A stretch of DNA of 64,000 bases from DATBGZ01 sp036557785 (GTDB taxonomy: Bacteria; Actinomycetota; Actinomycetes; Mycobacteriales; Micromonosporaceae): contig DATBGZ010000038.1 of NCBI GenBank assembly GCA_036557785.1, positions 124,001 to 188,000 on the forward strand. The letters are read 5' to 3'. The number at the start of each line of letters is the position of its first letter. The first letter of the stretch is position 1. The translations under genes and the position numbers were made by a program. The notes under the pieces were generated by a model, which saw nothing but the letters and a program-made list of their open reading frames with translations, had not been told where the DNA came from and searched no databases. Positions 16,921 to 25,611 of the stretch are shown piece by piece.

Positions 16921-18501
16921 TCAGGCGCGGAGCAGAGTCACCGTGCGTCCGCTGGGGGTTTGGGCAACGTCGAAGTGAACTCGCTCGTCGATCGGCTTTG
17001 CCTTCGGTCGGCGGTCGAAGATGACGAGCGTGCCTTGGTCGAGGTCGAAGCGATCCAGGTATGTGTCGAGTTGCCGGAGCGCGGCGCGAAGCGGATCGGA
17101 TTCGCCGGGGCGCCACGCCTTGAGCTCCACGGCCTCCCGCTGCAGCGCGGGCCGACCGTCCTTGTCCTGGTACGGCCACCGAATGAGCAGGTCGATCCGG
17201 CCCATCCCGACGCCGTATTCCCGGTCGATGAAGCCTCCGCCGTTGATCAGCCGATGGAAGTACGCCATGATGACCAGGTGAGGCGCGGCCTCGTGGTAGG
17301 CGTCCCTTGCCGCGAGGATCTCCCCGTTCTCCCGCCAGAATGCGGCGAACTCGTGGAGGAGCCGATCGAAGTCCAGTCGGCCGTCGAGCATCACGAACGA
17401 CCTCGGCTGAGCGGTGATCACCTCCTCTGTCCGTGCGCCGAGGACGCGGACGATCACCTCCCGATAGATGGGGTTGGCGACGCCCAGCGGTCTGCCTTGA
17501 GCGATAAGGCCGAGATCCCGAACATAGGCAACGTCGTCGTCGAACGTCTCGTCGGCCAAGGGCAGGGTGCCGGCGATCAGCGGCTCGATGATGCGTTGCA
17601 CTCGCGGCTCGCCGAGCTTGTCGACCAACGAGTCCAGGTGTGTGGCGCGCGCGATGATGAGCCGCTCCTTGGCGGTGTCGATGTGCTCGGCCGTGATCGG
17701 CTCGGTGAGCGAAACCTTCATCTGGTCGACAACCTCGGCAGCCAGGGCGTTGACGAGCCACGGCTGGCCGGCCGTGTAATCCCATGCGCGCGCCACCGCC
17801 TCGTCCGTGAATGCCTGCCCAGTCTCCTCGGTGTGCTGGGCATAAAGAGCTCGTGTGTCTTCGTCGGTGAAGTCGCCCAGCCGCAGGGATGCCGCTTTGA
17901 TGTTGTACGGGCTCGCAGTGGAGAGCTGGGATGGGTCTCCGCCAGATGCGATCTTGTAGTCGCGCACGTCCCGCAGACCGCACAGCACGACGGAGGACGG
18001 GAAGGCCTTGGGCCGCCGCACGTAGCCCGAACGCAACTGGCGCAGCACGCTGAGAAGGCTTTGGCCCGCGAGGGAGTCGATCTCGTCGAAGAAGAGCACC
18101 AACGGCCGCGGACAGGCCTGGGCCCACGCCGAGAGCGCCTGTCCAAGCTGCCCCCCCGGCACCGATGCCGGCCACGGTTGCGGCGGACGCAGCTCGACCG
18201 GAAGGCTGATCTCCGCTTCCAAACGGATTGCCTGCAAGAGCAGGTCCTGTGCCGCGGAGAAGTCCTCCCCGGCTGGCGCGCCACCCTCGCAGGAGAAGTA
18301 CAGCGCGGCGTGGCGGCTGTCGGCGGTCAGGTCGGTGGCGAGTGTGTGCAGCGTCGTGCTCTTTCCGGTCTGTCGCGGCGCGTGTACCACGAAGTACAGG
18401 CCTTCCTCCACGAGCCTGCGCGCCTCGGGTAGCCGCGGCTCGGGGGGCAGCATGTAGTGCAGCTCCGGCACACACGGCCCAGCGGTGTTGAAGTACTTCA
18501 T
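16921..18501 (-). CDS. AAA-like ATPase fused to a C-terminal PD-(D/E)XK nuclease-like domain
   Basis: 526 aa, ATG start. Walker A is 'HAPRQTGKST' (about residues 40-49) and Walker B is 'PLVLFFDEID' (about 132-141), with a sensor-like 'SSVVLCGLRDVRDY'. A winged-helix-like region follows ('FTDEAVARAWDYTAGQPWLVNAL'). The C-terminal part reads 'FIDREYGVGMGRIDLLIRWP' and 'EAVELKAWR', a D...ExK nuclease-type core. This architecture belongs to the AAA-like/PD-(D/E)XK group found repeatedly in mobile and defence contexts; function is unproved. It is separated by about 290 bp from the broken Rpn gene and by 175 bp from the upstream HSDR_N-type gene, all on the minus strand. Confidence 0.8.
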   Translation of the reverse strand: MKYFNTAGPCVPELHYMLPPEPRLPEARRLVEEGLYFVVHAPRQTGKSTTLHTLATDLTADSRHAALYFSCEGGAPAGEDFSAAQDLLLQAIRLEAEISLPVELRPPQPWPASVPGGQLGQALSAWAQACPRPLVLFFDEIDSLAGQSLLSVLRQLRSGYVRRPKAFPSSVVLCGLRDVRDYKIASGGDPSQLSTASPYNIKAASLRLGDFTDEDTRALYAQHTEETGQAFTDEAVARAWDYTAGQPWLVNALAAEVVDQMKVSLTEPITAEHIDTAKERLIIARATHLDSLVDKLGEPRVQRIIEPLIAGTLPLADETFDDDVAYVRDLGLIAQGRPLGVANPIYREVIVRVLGARTEEVITAQPRSFVMLDGRLDFDRLLHEFAAFWRENGEILAARDAYHEAAPHLVIMAYFHRLINGGGFIDREYGVGMGRIDLLIRWPYQDKDGRPALQREAVELKAWRPGESDPLRAALRQLDTYLDRFDLDQGTLVIFDRRPKAKPIDERVHFDVAQTPSGRTVTLLRA

Positions 18502-18676
18502 GGTCGAGCCACGAACGTCACAGGCGGACCCTACCTGCGGGCACTCGGACCATCGGGGCGACCCGATAAGCCCATCAATGTGGTCAACTGTTCGCTCACG
18601 GTGCAGCGCCCGAGGCTATGCCGGAGCGGGTCCCCAGTCGCCGCACGGCTCGTATCCGCGGCCCTGTGGTCTGGGC

Positions 18677-19387
18677 TCAGATACCCTTAACGACCTCGCC
18701 CCGCAGCACCGTCTCCCGAACCAGCCCTGTCAACTCGTCCACTGGGACGTTGTGCTGGGACCGCCTGCGTACCTCAAGGCGGACCTCCTCCATCACCTTG
18801 TCCGAGAGGATGACGGACGCAAGGGCGCCCGGACTGATGGCGGCTCGCTGACGCGCCAGCTCACTGATGATCCCCCTCTTGAACGCTTCCTTGCTCAGGT
18901 AGAAGAGCGCATCAACCTTGTCGTTCAAGGAACTCTGGCTATCGAGGAGATCGACGGTCAGAAAGAGATCGACGATCACAGGCTGCGCGGCCGTGATGTG
19001 GTATGCCTGCCAAGTTTGTCCATTGGTCAGCAGCGCCCATTCGGCACCGTGGTTCAGGGCGTAGGCCTGGACCTGTCGAAGGTCCCGCTCGGCGAGCTTG
19101 TGCCCGACTCTCTTGACCTCGACGAACGCGACGATCTTGCCTTCGATCTGCAACGCATAGTCTGCATACTCGCCCCTGACCTGGTACTCCTGAGTGATCT
19201 CCTCGTATGGGCTAAAGCCCAGCGCCTGCAAGAGATCCATCACCAACACCCGAGTGTCAGCCTCCCCAGCATTTTTCGTGATGAAAGTTGCCAGATAGGT
19301 CGCAACGCGCGGCACTGCTGCCTTGATTTGTTCACGGCAGTCGCTCTCCCACTTGGGCATAGCACGTGTTGCAGAACTATCGACCAT
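18677..19387 (-). CDS. Stand-alone HSDR_N-type (type I restriction R N-terminal) nuclease-like protein
   Basis: About 236 aa from the ATG at 19387, which has a GAGGTG element a few nucleotides upstream; an in-frame GTG lies at 19396. The core 'EITQEYQVRGEYADYALQIEGKIVAFVEVKRVG' carries the D...ExK signature of the HSDR_N family, and 'QVQAYALNHGAEWALLTNGQTWQAYHI' is the usual continuation. The helicase portion of HsdR is absent, so this is not a truncated copy of the neighbouring hsdR: the C-terminus is helical and specific. Stand-alone members occur in many genomes with unknown roles. It sits 128 bp downstream of hsdR in the same direction. Confidence 0.8.
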   Translation of the reverse strand: MVDSSATRAMPKWESDCREQIKAAVPRVATYLATFITKNAGEADTRVLVMDLLQALGFSPYEEITQEYQVRGEYADYALQIEGKIVAFVEVKRVGHKLAERDLRQVQAYALNHGAEWALLTNGQTWQAYHITAAQPVIVDLFLTVDLLDSQSSLNDKVDALFYLSKEAFKRGIISELARQRAAISPGALASVILSDKVMEEVRLEVRRRSQHNVPVDELTGLVRETVLRGEVVKGI

Positions 19388-19514
19388 AACGGGCACCTCG
19401 CAATCTCGGGGTCATCTACGGTAGTTGATTGCACGCGTTTGCGATACCCGGTCTCGGTTCATATTTGTGTGGCACTTTCGCCACGTCGAAGATGTTGACG
19501 CCGTGGCGGCGTTG

Positions 19515-22500
19515 CTACGAACCCGACTTCGAGGAGGATTGGCCGGTTGTCCACTCGTCGGCGAAGGTCTCCATCTGGCGGATGACGAGCTCGACGGCGG
19601 TCGGCTCGGCGTCGGGCGGGTAGCCGTACTTGGCGAGCAGCCGCTTGATGGTCGTCCGCATGCGGGCCCGTACGTCGTCGCGGGACACCCAGTCGACGGT
19701 GACGTTGCTGCGCATCGTGCGGACCAGGTCCCGGGCGATGTCGGCGAGCACGCCGATGCCCATCACGTCGACCGCCGAGTCGTTGGTGGCGACCGCGTCA
19801 TAGAAGGCCAGCTCGTCGTCGTTCAGCGGCGGGCTGAACTGCGTGCCACGGCGGGAGTCGGCGGAGACCTCCTTGGCGAGTTCGGCGAGCTCGGCGATGA
19901 TCTCGGCCGACGTGAGGTGCTGGTTGGTGTACCGGCGCATCAGCTCTTCGAGCCGGGCAGCGTAGCTCTGCTGGCGCACGATGTTGTGACGGGTGGTGCG
20001 GCGCATCGTCTGTTCGATGAGACGCCGCAGGCTCTCCACGGTCAACCGGGGCGTCTTCGAGGCGCGCAGCCGGGCGAGGTACGCCTCGTCGATGTGGGAC
20101 AGGTCGGGGTGGGACAACCCGATCTCCGCGAAGATGTCCTTGACCCCGTCGGCCTCGATGATGCTGGCTGTGTACTCACGTAGGTAGATCTCGATGTCGG
20201 CCGGCTGTGGCAAGCCTCGGGCGCGACGGTCCTCGGCATCGAACTTGGCCAAGTAGACCTTTACGGCGGTGAAGAACGCGATGTCGTCGCGGATCGGGTT
20301 GAGCTCGCCGCTCGTCGAGCAGACTGAGTAGAGCCGCTCCAGCTTTGAGGCGGCGTCACGGAACCGGGGCACCAGCCTCTTCGTCGGATCCGCCACTTCG
20401 TTGCCAGGGGAGGCCGGGTCCTTCAGGTAGTTGACGGCCTTCACCGCCGTCTCGAGGAAGGCCTTGCGACTGCGGGACGCAAGCCCCGCCTTCCAGTCGT
20501 AGCCGCGGAACATGGCGCGCACGACGTCGTGCATGTCGCGCGCCGCCGCCGCGGCCTCGCTGATGTCGCGGTCGACGGGCCGGTTGGCCTGGTCGTCGGT
20601 GGTGTACTCCGCGAGGGCCTGATGGAGACTGTCGATGATCGGGGCGTAGCCGACGAGCAGGCCGGAGGGCTTGTCCCGGTAGGTGCGGTTGACCCGCGCC
20701 AGCGCCTGCATGAGCGCCGCCCCGCGCATCGGCTTATCCATGTACATCGTGTGTAGGGCGGGGGAGTCGAAGCCGGTGAGCAGCATCGACTGCACGATGA
20801 TGATCTCCAGCGGGTCGTCGGGGTCCTTCGCGCGGCGCATGATCACCTTGTTCACCGACGGCCGGCGGACGTGCGTGCTTACCTCCGCATCGGTCTCGCT
20901 CGGCTCGCCGGTGTAGATCACCTTGATCCGGCCGTTGTCGTTGGTGTCGTCGTGCCACTCCGGACGGAGCGCGACGATCTCCTTGTAAAGCCGGGCGCAG
21001 ATGTTCCGCGTCGCGCAGACGACCATCGCCTTGCCGGGCCCACCGATGAGCGGCCGCATCTGGGCCGAGCGCTGCTCCCAGTGCTCCACCAGGTCCTTCG
21101 CGATCGTGCGCAACCGGTCCGGTGCGCCGTAGAGCTGGTTCATCGCCAGGTTGAGCTGGCGGACGCGCTCCTGCTCGGCCTCGTCCAGCCCGGCGACGAG
21201 CTGGTCGGCCCGCTCGTCGATCTCGTCGGGGTCGACGTCCAGCGCGATGTGCAGCGGAGCGAGGCGGGACTCGTGGAAGACCCGCACCGTGGCGCCGTCG
21301 TCGACGGCCCGCGTTAGGTCGTAGACGTCGATGTACCCGCCGAAAATGTCGCGCGTGTTGCGGTCCACGAAGGACAGAGGCGTGCCGGTGAACGCGATGA
21401 GCGTGGCGTTGGGCAGCGCGTCGCGCAGGTGGCGGGCGTAACCGTCGAGGGTGTCGTAGTGGCTGCGGTGTGCCTCATCGACGATCAGGACGATGTTGCG
21501 CCGTTCGGAGAGCGGGGGGTGGTTGCGGCCCATCTCACGCTCTTCTTTGGTACGGCCGAACTTCTGCAGGGTCGAGAAGATGATCCCGCCGACCGTACGG
21601 TTGGTCAGCTCGGCACGCATCTCCTCCCGGGTCGTGACCTGTCGCGGCTGCTCGGGCAGAAGCTGACTTTCCTGGAACGACTGGAAGAGCTGGTCGTCGA
21701 GGTCCGTACGGTCGGTGAGCACGACGATGGTGGGGTTGCCGAGCGCCGGGTGCGTCGCGACCTGGTTCGCGAAGAGCTCCATTTCCAGTGACTTGCCGGA
21801 CCCTTGGGTGTGCCAGACCACGCCGGCGCGCCCGTCGCTGCGCACCGCCTCGACGGTCTTGCCCACCGCGCGGCTCACCGCGAAGTACTGGTGCGCCTTG
21901 GCCACGCGCTTCACCAGTCCCCGCTGGGTCTGTGCGAAGGTGACGTGCCCACGCAGGATCTCCAGGAAGCGCCGCTGGTCGAAGAGGCCGTTCAGCAGCA
22001 CGGTCAGCGCGAGGCCGTCCGCATCCTTCGGCCGCGTGGGTACGCGTTTGCCCTCATGGTCGACGTTCCATACCGCGTAGTGCTCGTACGGCGTGAACGC
22101 CGTTCCGTAGCGGGCGGTGATGCCGTCGCTGATGACCGTGATGACGTTGCCCCGGAAGGCGAGCGGCAGTTCCTTGACGTAGGTGGATAGTTGCGCCTGG
22201 GCGCCGTCAAGCGTGGCCGACTCGTCGCCGCCCTTCTTGAGCTCCATGATCGCGACCGGTAGCCCGTTGAGGTAGGCGACGACGTCGAACCGGCGGTGCG
22301 CCTCCCCGTCGAGCACCCGCACCTGATTGGCGACGACGAAGTCGTTGTTGGCCAGGTCCCGAAAGTCGATGACCCACACGGTTGGATTGTGCCGGGCACC
22401 GTGCTCGTCGGTGTACGAGACAGCGCGGACGCCTTGGGTCATCAGGTCGTGGACGCGCTTGTTCTCGGTGATCGCGTCGCGTGACTTCGCCGACGTCACC

Positions 22501-22745
22501 TCCGAGACGGCATCGTCCACTGCGGAGGGTGGAAGCTGCGGGTTGATCCGGGCGATCGCGGCACGCAGCCGGGCGACGAGGATCGGCTCGCTCCACGATG
22601 GACGCTCACCAGAGCCCGGCCCAAGAGCACGGCCCTCCTTCGGCATCCAGGCGAGCTCGGCGAGAGTCTCCGTCGCCAGCTCCTCCCACTCCGACTCCGT
22701 CAGGTCGTTCAGCGGCGGGAGAGGGTCGTTGTCGTCGATGGTCAC
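19515..22745 (-). CDS. hsdR: Type I restriction enzyme, R (restriction/translocase) subunit
   Basis: 1076 aa, GTG start overlapping the hsdS stop by 4 nt (GTGA). N-terminal PD-(D/E)XK nuclease: 'RRFDVVAYLNGLPVAIMELKKG' (Asp154, Glu168, Lys170). Superfamily 2 translocase: Walker A 'WHTQGSGKS' (311-319), DEAH box 'IVDEAHRSHYD' (421-431), 'IAFTGTPL' (motif III), then later motifs including 'MLLTGFDSPALHTMYMDKPMRG' and 'QALARVNRTY' (motif VI). The C-terminal helical domain binds the HsdM2S core. Full length is normal for HsdR. It cleaves incoming DNA lacking host methylation after ATP-driven translocation. All motifs look intact. Confidence 0.96.
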   Translation of the reverse strand: MTIDDNDPLPPLNDLTESEWEELATETLAELAWMPKEGRALGPGSGERPSWSEPILVARLRAAIARINPQLPPSAVDDAVSEVTSAKSRDAITENKRVHDLMTQGVRAVSYTDEHGARHNPTVWVIDFRDLANNDFVVANQVRVLDGEAHRRFDVVAYLNGLPVAIMELKKGGDESATLDGAQAQLSTYVKELPLAFRGNVITVISDGITARYGTAFTPYEHYAVWNVDHEGKRVPTRPKDADGLALTVLLNGLFDQRRFLEILRGHVTFAQTQRGLVKRVAKAHQYFAVSRAVGKTVEAVRSDGRAGVVWHTQGSGKSLEMELFANQVATHPALGNPTIVVLTDRTDLDDQLFQSFQESQLLPEQPRQVTTREEMRAELTNRTVGGIIFSTLQKFGRTKEEREMGRNHPPLSERRNIVLIVDEAHRSHYDTLDGYARHLRDALPNATLIAFTGTPLSFVDRNTRDIFGGYIDVYDLTRAVDDGATVRVFHESRLAPLHIALDVDPDEIDERADQLVAGLDEAEQERVRQLNLAMNQLYGAPDRLRTIAKDLVEHWEQRSAQMRPLIGGPGKAMVVCATRNICARLYKEIVALRPEWHDDTNDNGRIKVIYTGEPSETDAEVSTHVRRPSVNKVIMRRAKDPDDPLEIIIVQSMLLTGFDSPALHTMYMDKPMRGAALMQALARVNRTYRDKPSGLLVGYAPIIDSLHQALAEYTTDDQANRPVDRDISEAAAAARDMHDVVRAMFRGYDWKAGLASRSRKAFLETAVKAVNYLKDPASPGNEVADPTKRLVPRFRDAASKLERLYSVCSTSGELNPIRDDIAFFTAVKVYLAKFDAEDRRARGLPQPADIEIYLREYTASIIEADGVKDIFAEIGLSHPDLSHIDEAYLARLRASKTPRLTVESLRRLIEQTMRRTTRHNIVRQQSYAARLEELMRRYTNQHLTSAEIIAELAELAKEVSADSRRGTQFSPPLNDDELAFYDAVATNDSAVDVMGIGVLADIARDLVRTMRSNVTVDWVSRDDVRARMRTTIKRLLAKYGYPPDAEPTAVELVIRQMETFADEWTTGQSSSKSGS

Positions 22746-23986
22746 AGCGCCTCCTCCACGGCCTTCTCCGCCTCCCGCACCCGAATCTCCCCCGACATCA
22801 ACCGCGGCAACAGCGTGTCGCGAATGGCGGCAAGGGACCGCGACTCGCCATGAGCTTGGATGAACAGCGCGAGCAGCGAGTCAAGCGCGCCGAGGAGCCC
22901 GACGTCGTCGGGCCCGGGGATGTCGATCGTCAGTGAGCCAATGTCGGAAAGGTTGATGTAATCGGCCATGTCCGTCTGGCTCTTGAGCAGCGCGGCTTGG
23001 GAGATGAACCGATCACTTTGGAACCAAAACCACAGGTACGCCGGCGTGACAGGGCTTCCTCGCGATACGCGGAAGTAGCAGACCTGGGGACTGTAGACCG
23101 ATTCCGGCATCTCTTCGGGAATGATGGCCACCCTGCCAACGGTGCCCTTGGTTGAGACGATGACGTCGTTTGGCCGTGACGTCTTCTGACCGATAGCTGC
23201 TCGGTATTGACTACTAACGAAGTCGATGGCAGCCGCGTCAACAGTTCCATCTCCTATATCCGCGACACGGAGGATACCTAAGCCTGGCTGACCCAGCTCT
23301 GATCGCTTAGTGCGATAGCCATCGCCGAATGCCAGCATGCTTTGCCGCTGCAAGTCGTCCACGCGTTGGGCGCTCGTCGCACCACCTATCACATCGATCA
23401 AGAGCGCTCTGCCAAGTTGGCGGCCACGTTGGGCGAGCTTGTTGTTGGCGGCGATCTTGTCGTCGACGGCGGTCAGTACTGAAGTGATCGCATTCTGGAT
23501 ATCGATGGGTGGAACGGCTATGGCAATTTCGCCCAAGATTCCGAGGTTGATATGGGGCACGCCGGTGGCGATCGCGCGACTGTTGATCAAATCCACTATC
23601 CTCGGTAGGCAGAAGCTATAGTACACGAATTCGGGAGTCGTCTTTGCGGTGTCGACCCGCAGGCGCATCTGGCTCTGTGACACCACGTACATCTCGTGGT
23701 CGGTACTTGGAACGATAGCGACCTGGCCGAGTGTTCCACGCTGGGTAAAGATCACGTCACCAGGCCTGGCGAGGTTCCGAGAGAGGGCTCGCTCAACCTT
23801 TTCTGGCGGGACGAACACGAACTCGTTGCCAATGTATCGGCTTCTCGTCGAAAGGTTTACGCCACGGATAACTGGCACGCCAGTCGGGCTGTAGTCGGTG
23901 CCAACTAGCGATGAGCCAAATGGCCCGCCCACTAGGCCCCCGGGCGCGGCAAGCTCGCTAACACGTGCGGTACGCCACTCAGACAT
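22742..23986 (-). CDS. hsdS: Type I restriction-modification specificity subunit
   Basis: About 414 aa from the ATG at 23986, which overlaps the hsdM stop by 8 nt. Two target-recognition domains are visible. TRD1 covers about residues 1-150 ('WRTARVSELAAPGGLVGGPFGSSL', 'RPGDVIFTQRGTLGQVAIVP'). The central conserved helix follows ('AVDDKIAANNKLAQRGRQLGRAL'). TRD2 then has 'RPNDVIVSTKGTVGRVAIIP' and ends in a second conserved helix ('LAAIRDTLLPRLMSGEIRV'). The two half-sites recognised cannot be read from sequence. Its codon usage and GC are lower than in hsdM and hsdR, as is common for exchanged S genes. Confidence 0.95.
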   Translation of the reverse strand: MSEWRTARVSELAAPGGLVGGPFGSSLVGTDYSPTGVPVIRGVNLSTRSRYIGNEFVFVPPEKVERALSRNLARPGDVIFTQRGTLGQVAIVPSTDHEMYVVSQSQMRLRVDTAKTTPEFVYYSFCLPRIVDLINSRAIATGVPHINLGILGEIAIAVPPIDIQNAITSVLTAVDDKIAANNKLAQRGRQLGRALLIDVIGGATSAQRVDDLQRQSMLAFGDGYRTKRSELGQPGLGILRVADIGDGTVDAAAIDFVSSQYRAAIGQKTSRPNDVIVSTKGTVGRVAIIPEEMPESVYSPQVCYFRVSRGSPVTPAYLWFWFQSDRFISQAALLKSQTDMADYINLSDIGSLTIDIPGPDDVGLLGALDSLLALFIQAHGESRSLAAIRDTLLPRLMSGEIRVREAEKAVEEAL

Positions 23987-25583
23987 CGAGGCGCTCCAAC
24001 TGATCGCGGACGAGCTTCTCAAGGCGCGCCGATTCGTCGAAGTGGGCCAGGAGCTCCCCCTTGAGCCGTTCGATCTTCTCGGCGAGCGGCTCTTCGTCAT
24101 CGTCGTCCACTTCGGAGGCTCCGACGTAGCGGCTCGGCGTGAGCACATGTCCGTGCGAGCGGATCTCCTCCAGCGACGCGGAGTAGCAGAGTCCGGGGAC
24201 GTCCTCGTACTTCTCACCCGCGTCGGACACCGTGCCGCGCCAGGCATGGTAGGCGCCGGCGATTCTCGCGATGTCCTCGTCGGTGAAGATCCGCTCGGTC
24301 CGGTCCACGAGCGTGCCCATGCTGCGGGCGTCGATGAACAGGGTCTGGCCCCTGCGGTCCTTGAGATCCTTCCGCCCCTGCGGGCCCTTGTCCCGGGCGA
24401 AGAACCACAGGCACGCCGGGATGGCGGTCGTCCGGAACAACTGTGGCGGCAGGGAGATCATGCACGCCACGAGATCCGCCTCGACCATCTTCGCGCGGAT
24501 CTCGCCCTCGCCGGACTGCTTGGAGGACATCGACCCGTTGGCGAGCACGACGCCGGCCGTGCCGCGCTCGGCGAGCTTGGAGACGATGTGCTGCAGCCAG
24601 GCGAAGTTGGCGTTGCCCGCCGGTGGAACTCCGTACTTCCAGCGGGGGTCGATGGTCTTCCGCGCCCAGTCGGACATGTTGAAGGGCGGGTTCGCGAGGA
24701 TGAAGTCGGCCCGCAGGTCCGGGTGCTGGTCGGCGAAGAACGTGTCCTCCCACTTCGACGAGAGGTCACCCATGATGCGGTGGATGGCGAGGTTCATCTT
24801 CGCCATGCGCCAGGTCCGCTCGTTCGACTCCTGGCCATAGACCGCGATGTCCTGGATCTTTCCGCCGTGCGCCTCGACGAAGCGCTCGGCCTGCACGAAC
24901 ATGCCGCCCGAGCCGCAGCACGGGTCGTAGACGCGCCCCTGGAACGGCTCCAGGATCTCGACCAGCAGCCGCACCACGCTGCGGGGCGTGTAGAACTCGC
25001 CACCTCGCTTGCCCTCGGCCCGGGCGAACTTCTCCAGGAAGTACTCGTAGACCTCCCCGAGAACATCGCGGGCCGGGCGGTCGGCGTAGCCGGTGAACCG
25101 GGCGTCGCTGACCAGGTCCACGAGCTCGGCGAGCCGGCGTTGGTCCACGTTGGACTGGTTGAAGATCTTCGGCAGGACGCCCTTGAGTGCCGTGTTACCG
25201 TCCATGAGCGCCTGCATGGCGTTGTCGAGCAGCGAGCCGATGCCCTCCGCCTTCGCGCCAGCGGAGATGTGCCCCCACCGGGAGGCCGGCGGTACCCAGA
25301 AGACGCCACGGGCGACGTACTCGTCGGGGTCGTCCACGAACTGCGCGACCCTCGACTGCGGCATCTCCTGCTCGTGCAGCTCGGCCTCGATCTCTGTGCG
25401 CCGTTCCTCGAACGCGTCCGAGACGTACTTGAGGAACACCAGGCCGAGCACGAACTCCTTGTACTGCGCCGCATCCATCGAGCCGCGTAGCTTGTCGGCG
25501 GCCTTCCAGAGCGTGTCGCGCAGGTCGGCGAGCGTCGGCATTCCGGGCAGTGCGGGCTGTGCCTTCGTCGTTCTCGGTGGCAT
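23979..25583 (-). CDS. hsdM: Type I restriction-modification N6-adenine methyltransferase subunit
   Basis: 534 aa. An N-terminal helical domain ('LRDTLWKAADKLRGSMDAAQYK', 'VLGLVFLKYVSDAF') is followed by the N6-adenine methylase core. SAM-binding motif I is 'YDPCCGSGGMFVQ' (about 219-231) and catalytic motif IV is 'FILANPPFNMSDW' (about 294-306). The 'GGEFYTPRSVVRLLVEIL' segment is typical of HsdM. With HsdS it methylates the target site; with HsdR it forms the restriction complex. It is 28 bp downstream of the HTH/pseudo-methylase gene and overlaps hsdS. Confidence 0.96.
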   Translation of the reverse strand: MPPRTTKAQPALPGMPTLADLRDTLWKAADKLRGSMDAAQYKEFVLGLVFLKYVSDAFEERRTEIEAELHEQEMPQSRVAQFVDDPDEYVARGVFWVPPASRWGHISAGAKAEGIGSLLDNAMQALMDGNTALKGVLPKIFNQSNVDQRRLAELVDLVSDARFTGYADRPARDVLGEVYEYFLEKFARAEGKRGGEFYTPRSVVRLLVEILEPFQGRVYDPCCGSGGMFVQAERFVEAHGGKIQDIAVYGQESNERTWRMAKMNLAIHRIMGDLSSKWEDTFFADQHPDLRADFILANPPFNMSDWARKTIDPRWKYGVPPAGNANFAWLQHIVSKLAERGTAGVVLANGSMSSKQSGEGEIRAKMVEADLVACMISLPPQLFRTTAIPACLWFFARDKGPQGRKDLKDRRGQTLFIDARSMGTLVDRTERIFTDEDIARIAGAYHAWRGTVSDAGEKYEDVPGLCYSASLEEIRSHGHVLTPSRYVGASEVDDDDEEPLAEKIERLKGELLAHFDESARLEKLVRDQLERLDV

Positions 25584-25611
25584 GGTGTTCCGTCTCTCTT
25601 CGTTGGCTGCG

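Noticed and set aside
16396..18432. 678-codon plus-strand frame opposite the AAA-nuclease
   Set aside because: Shadow: no motif, while the minus strand has Walker A/B and nuclease motifs.
23898..25490. 530-codon plus-strand frame opposite hsdM
   Set aside because: Val/Arg/His-rich shadow; hsdM motifs are intact on the minus strand.
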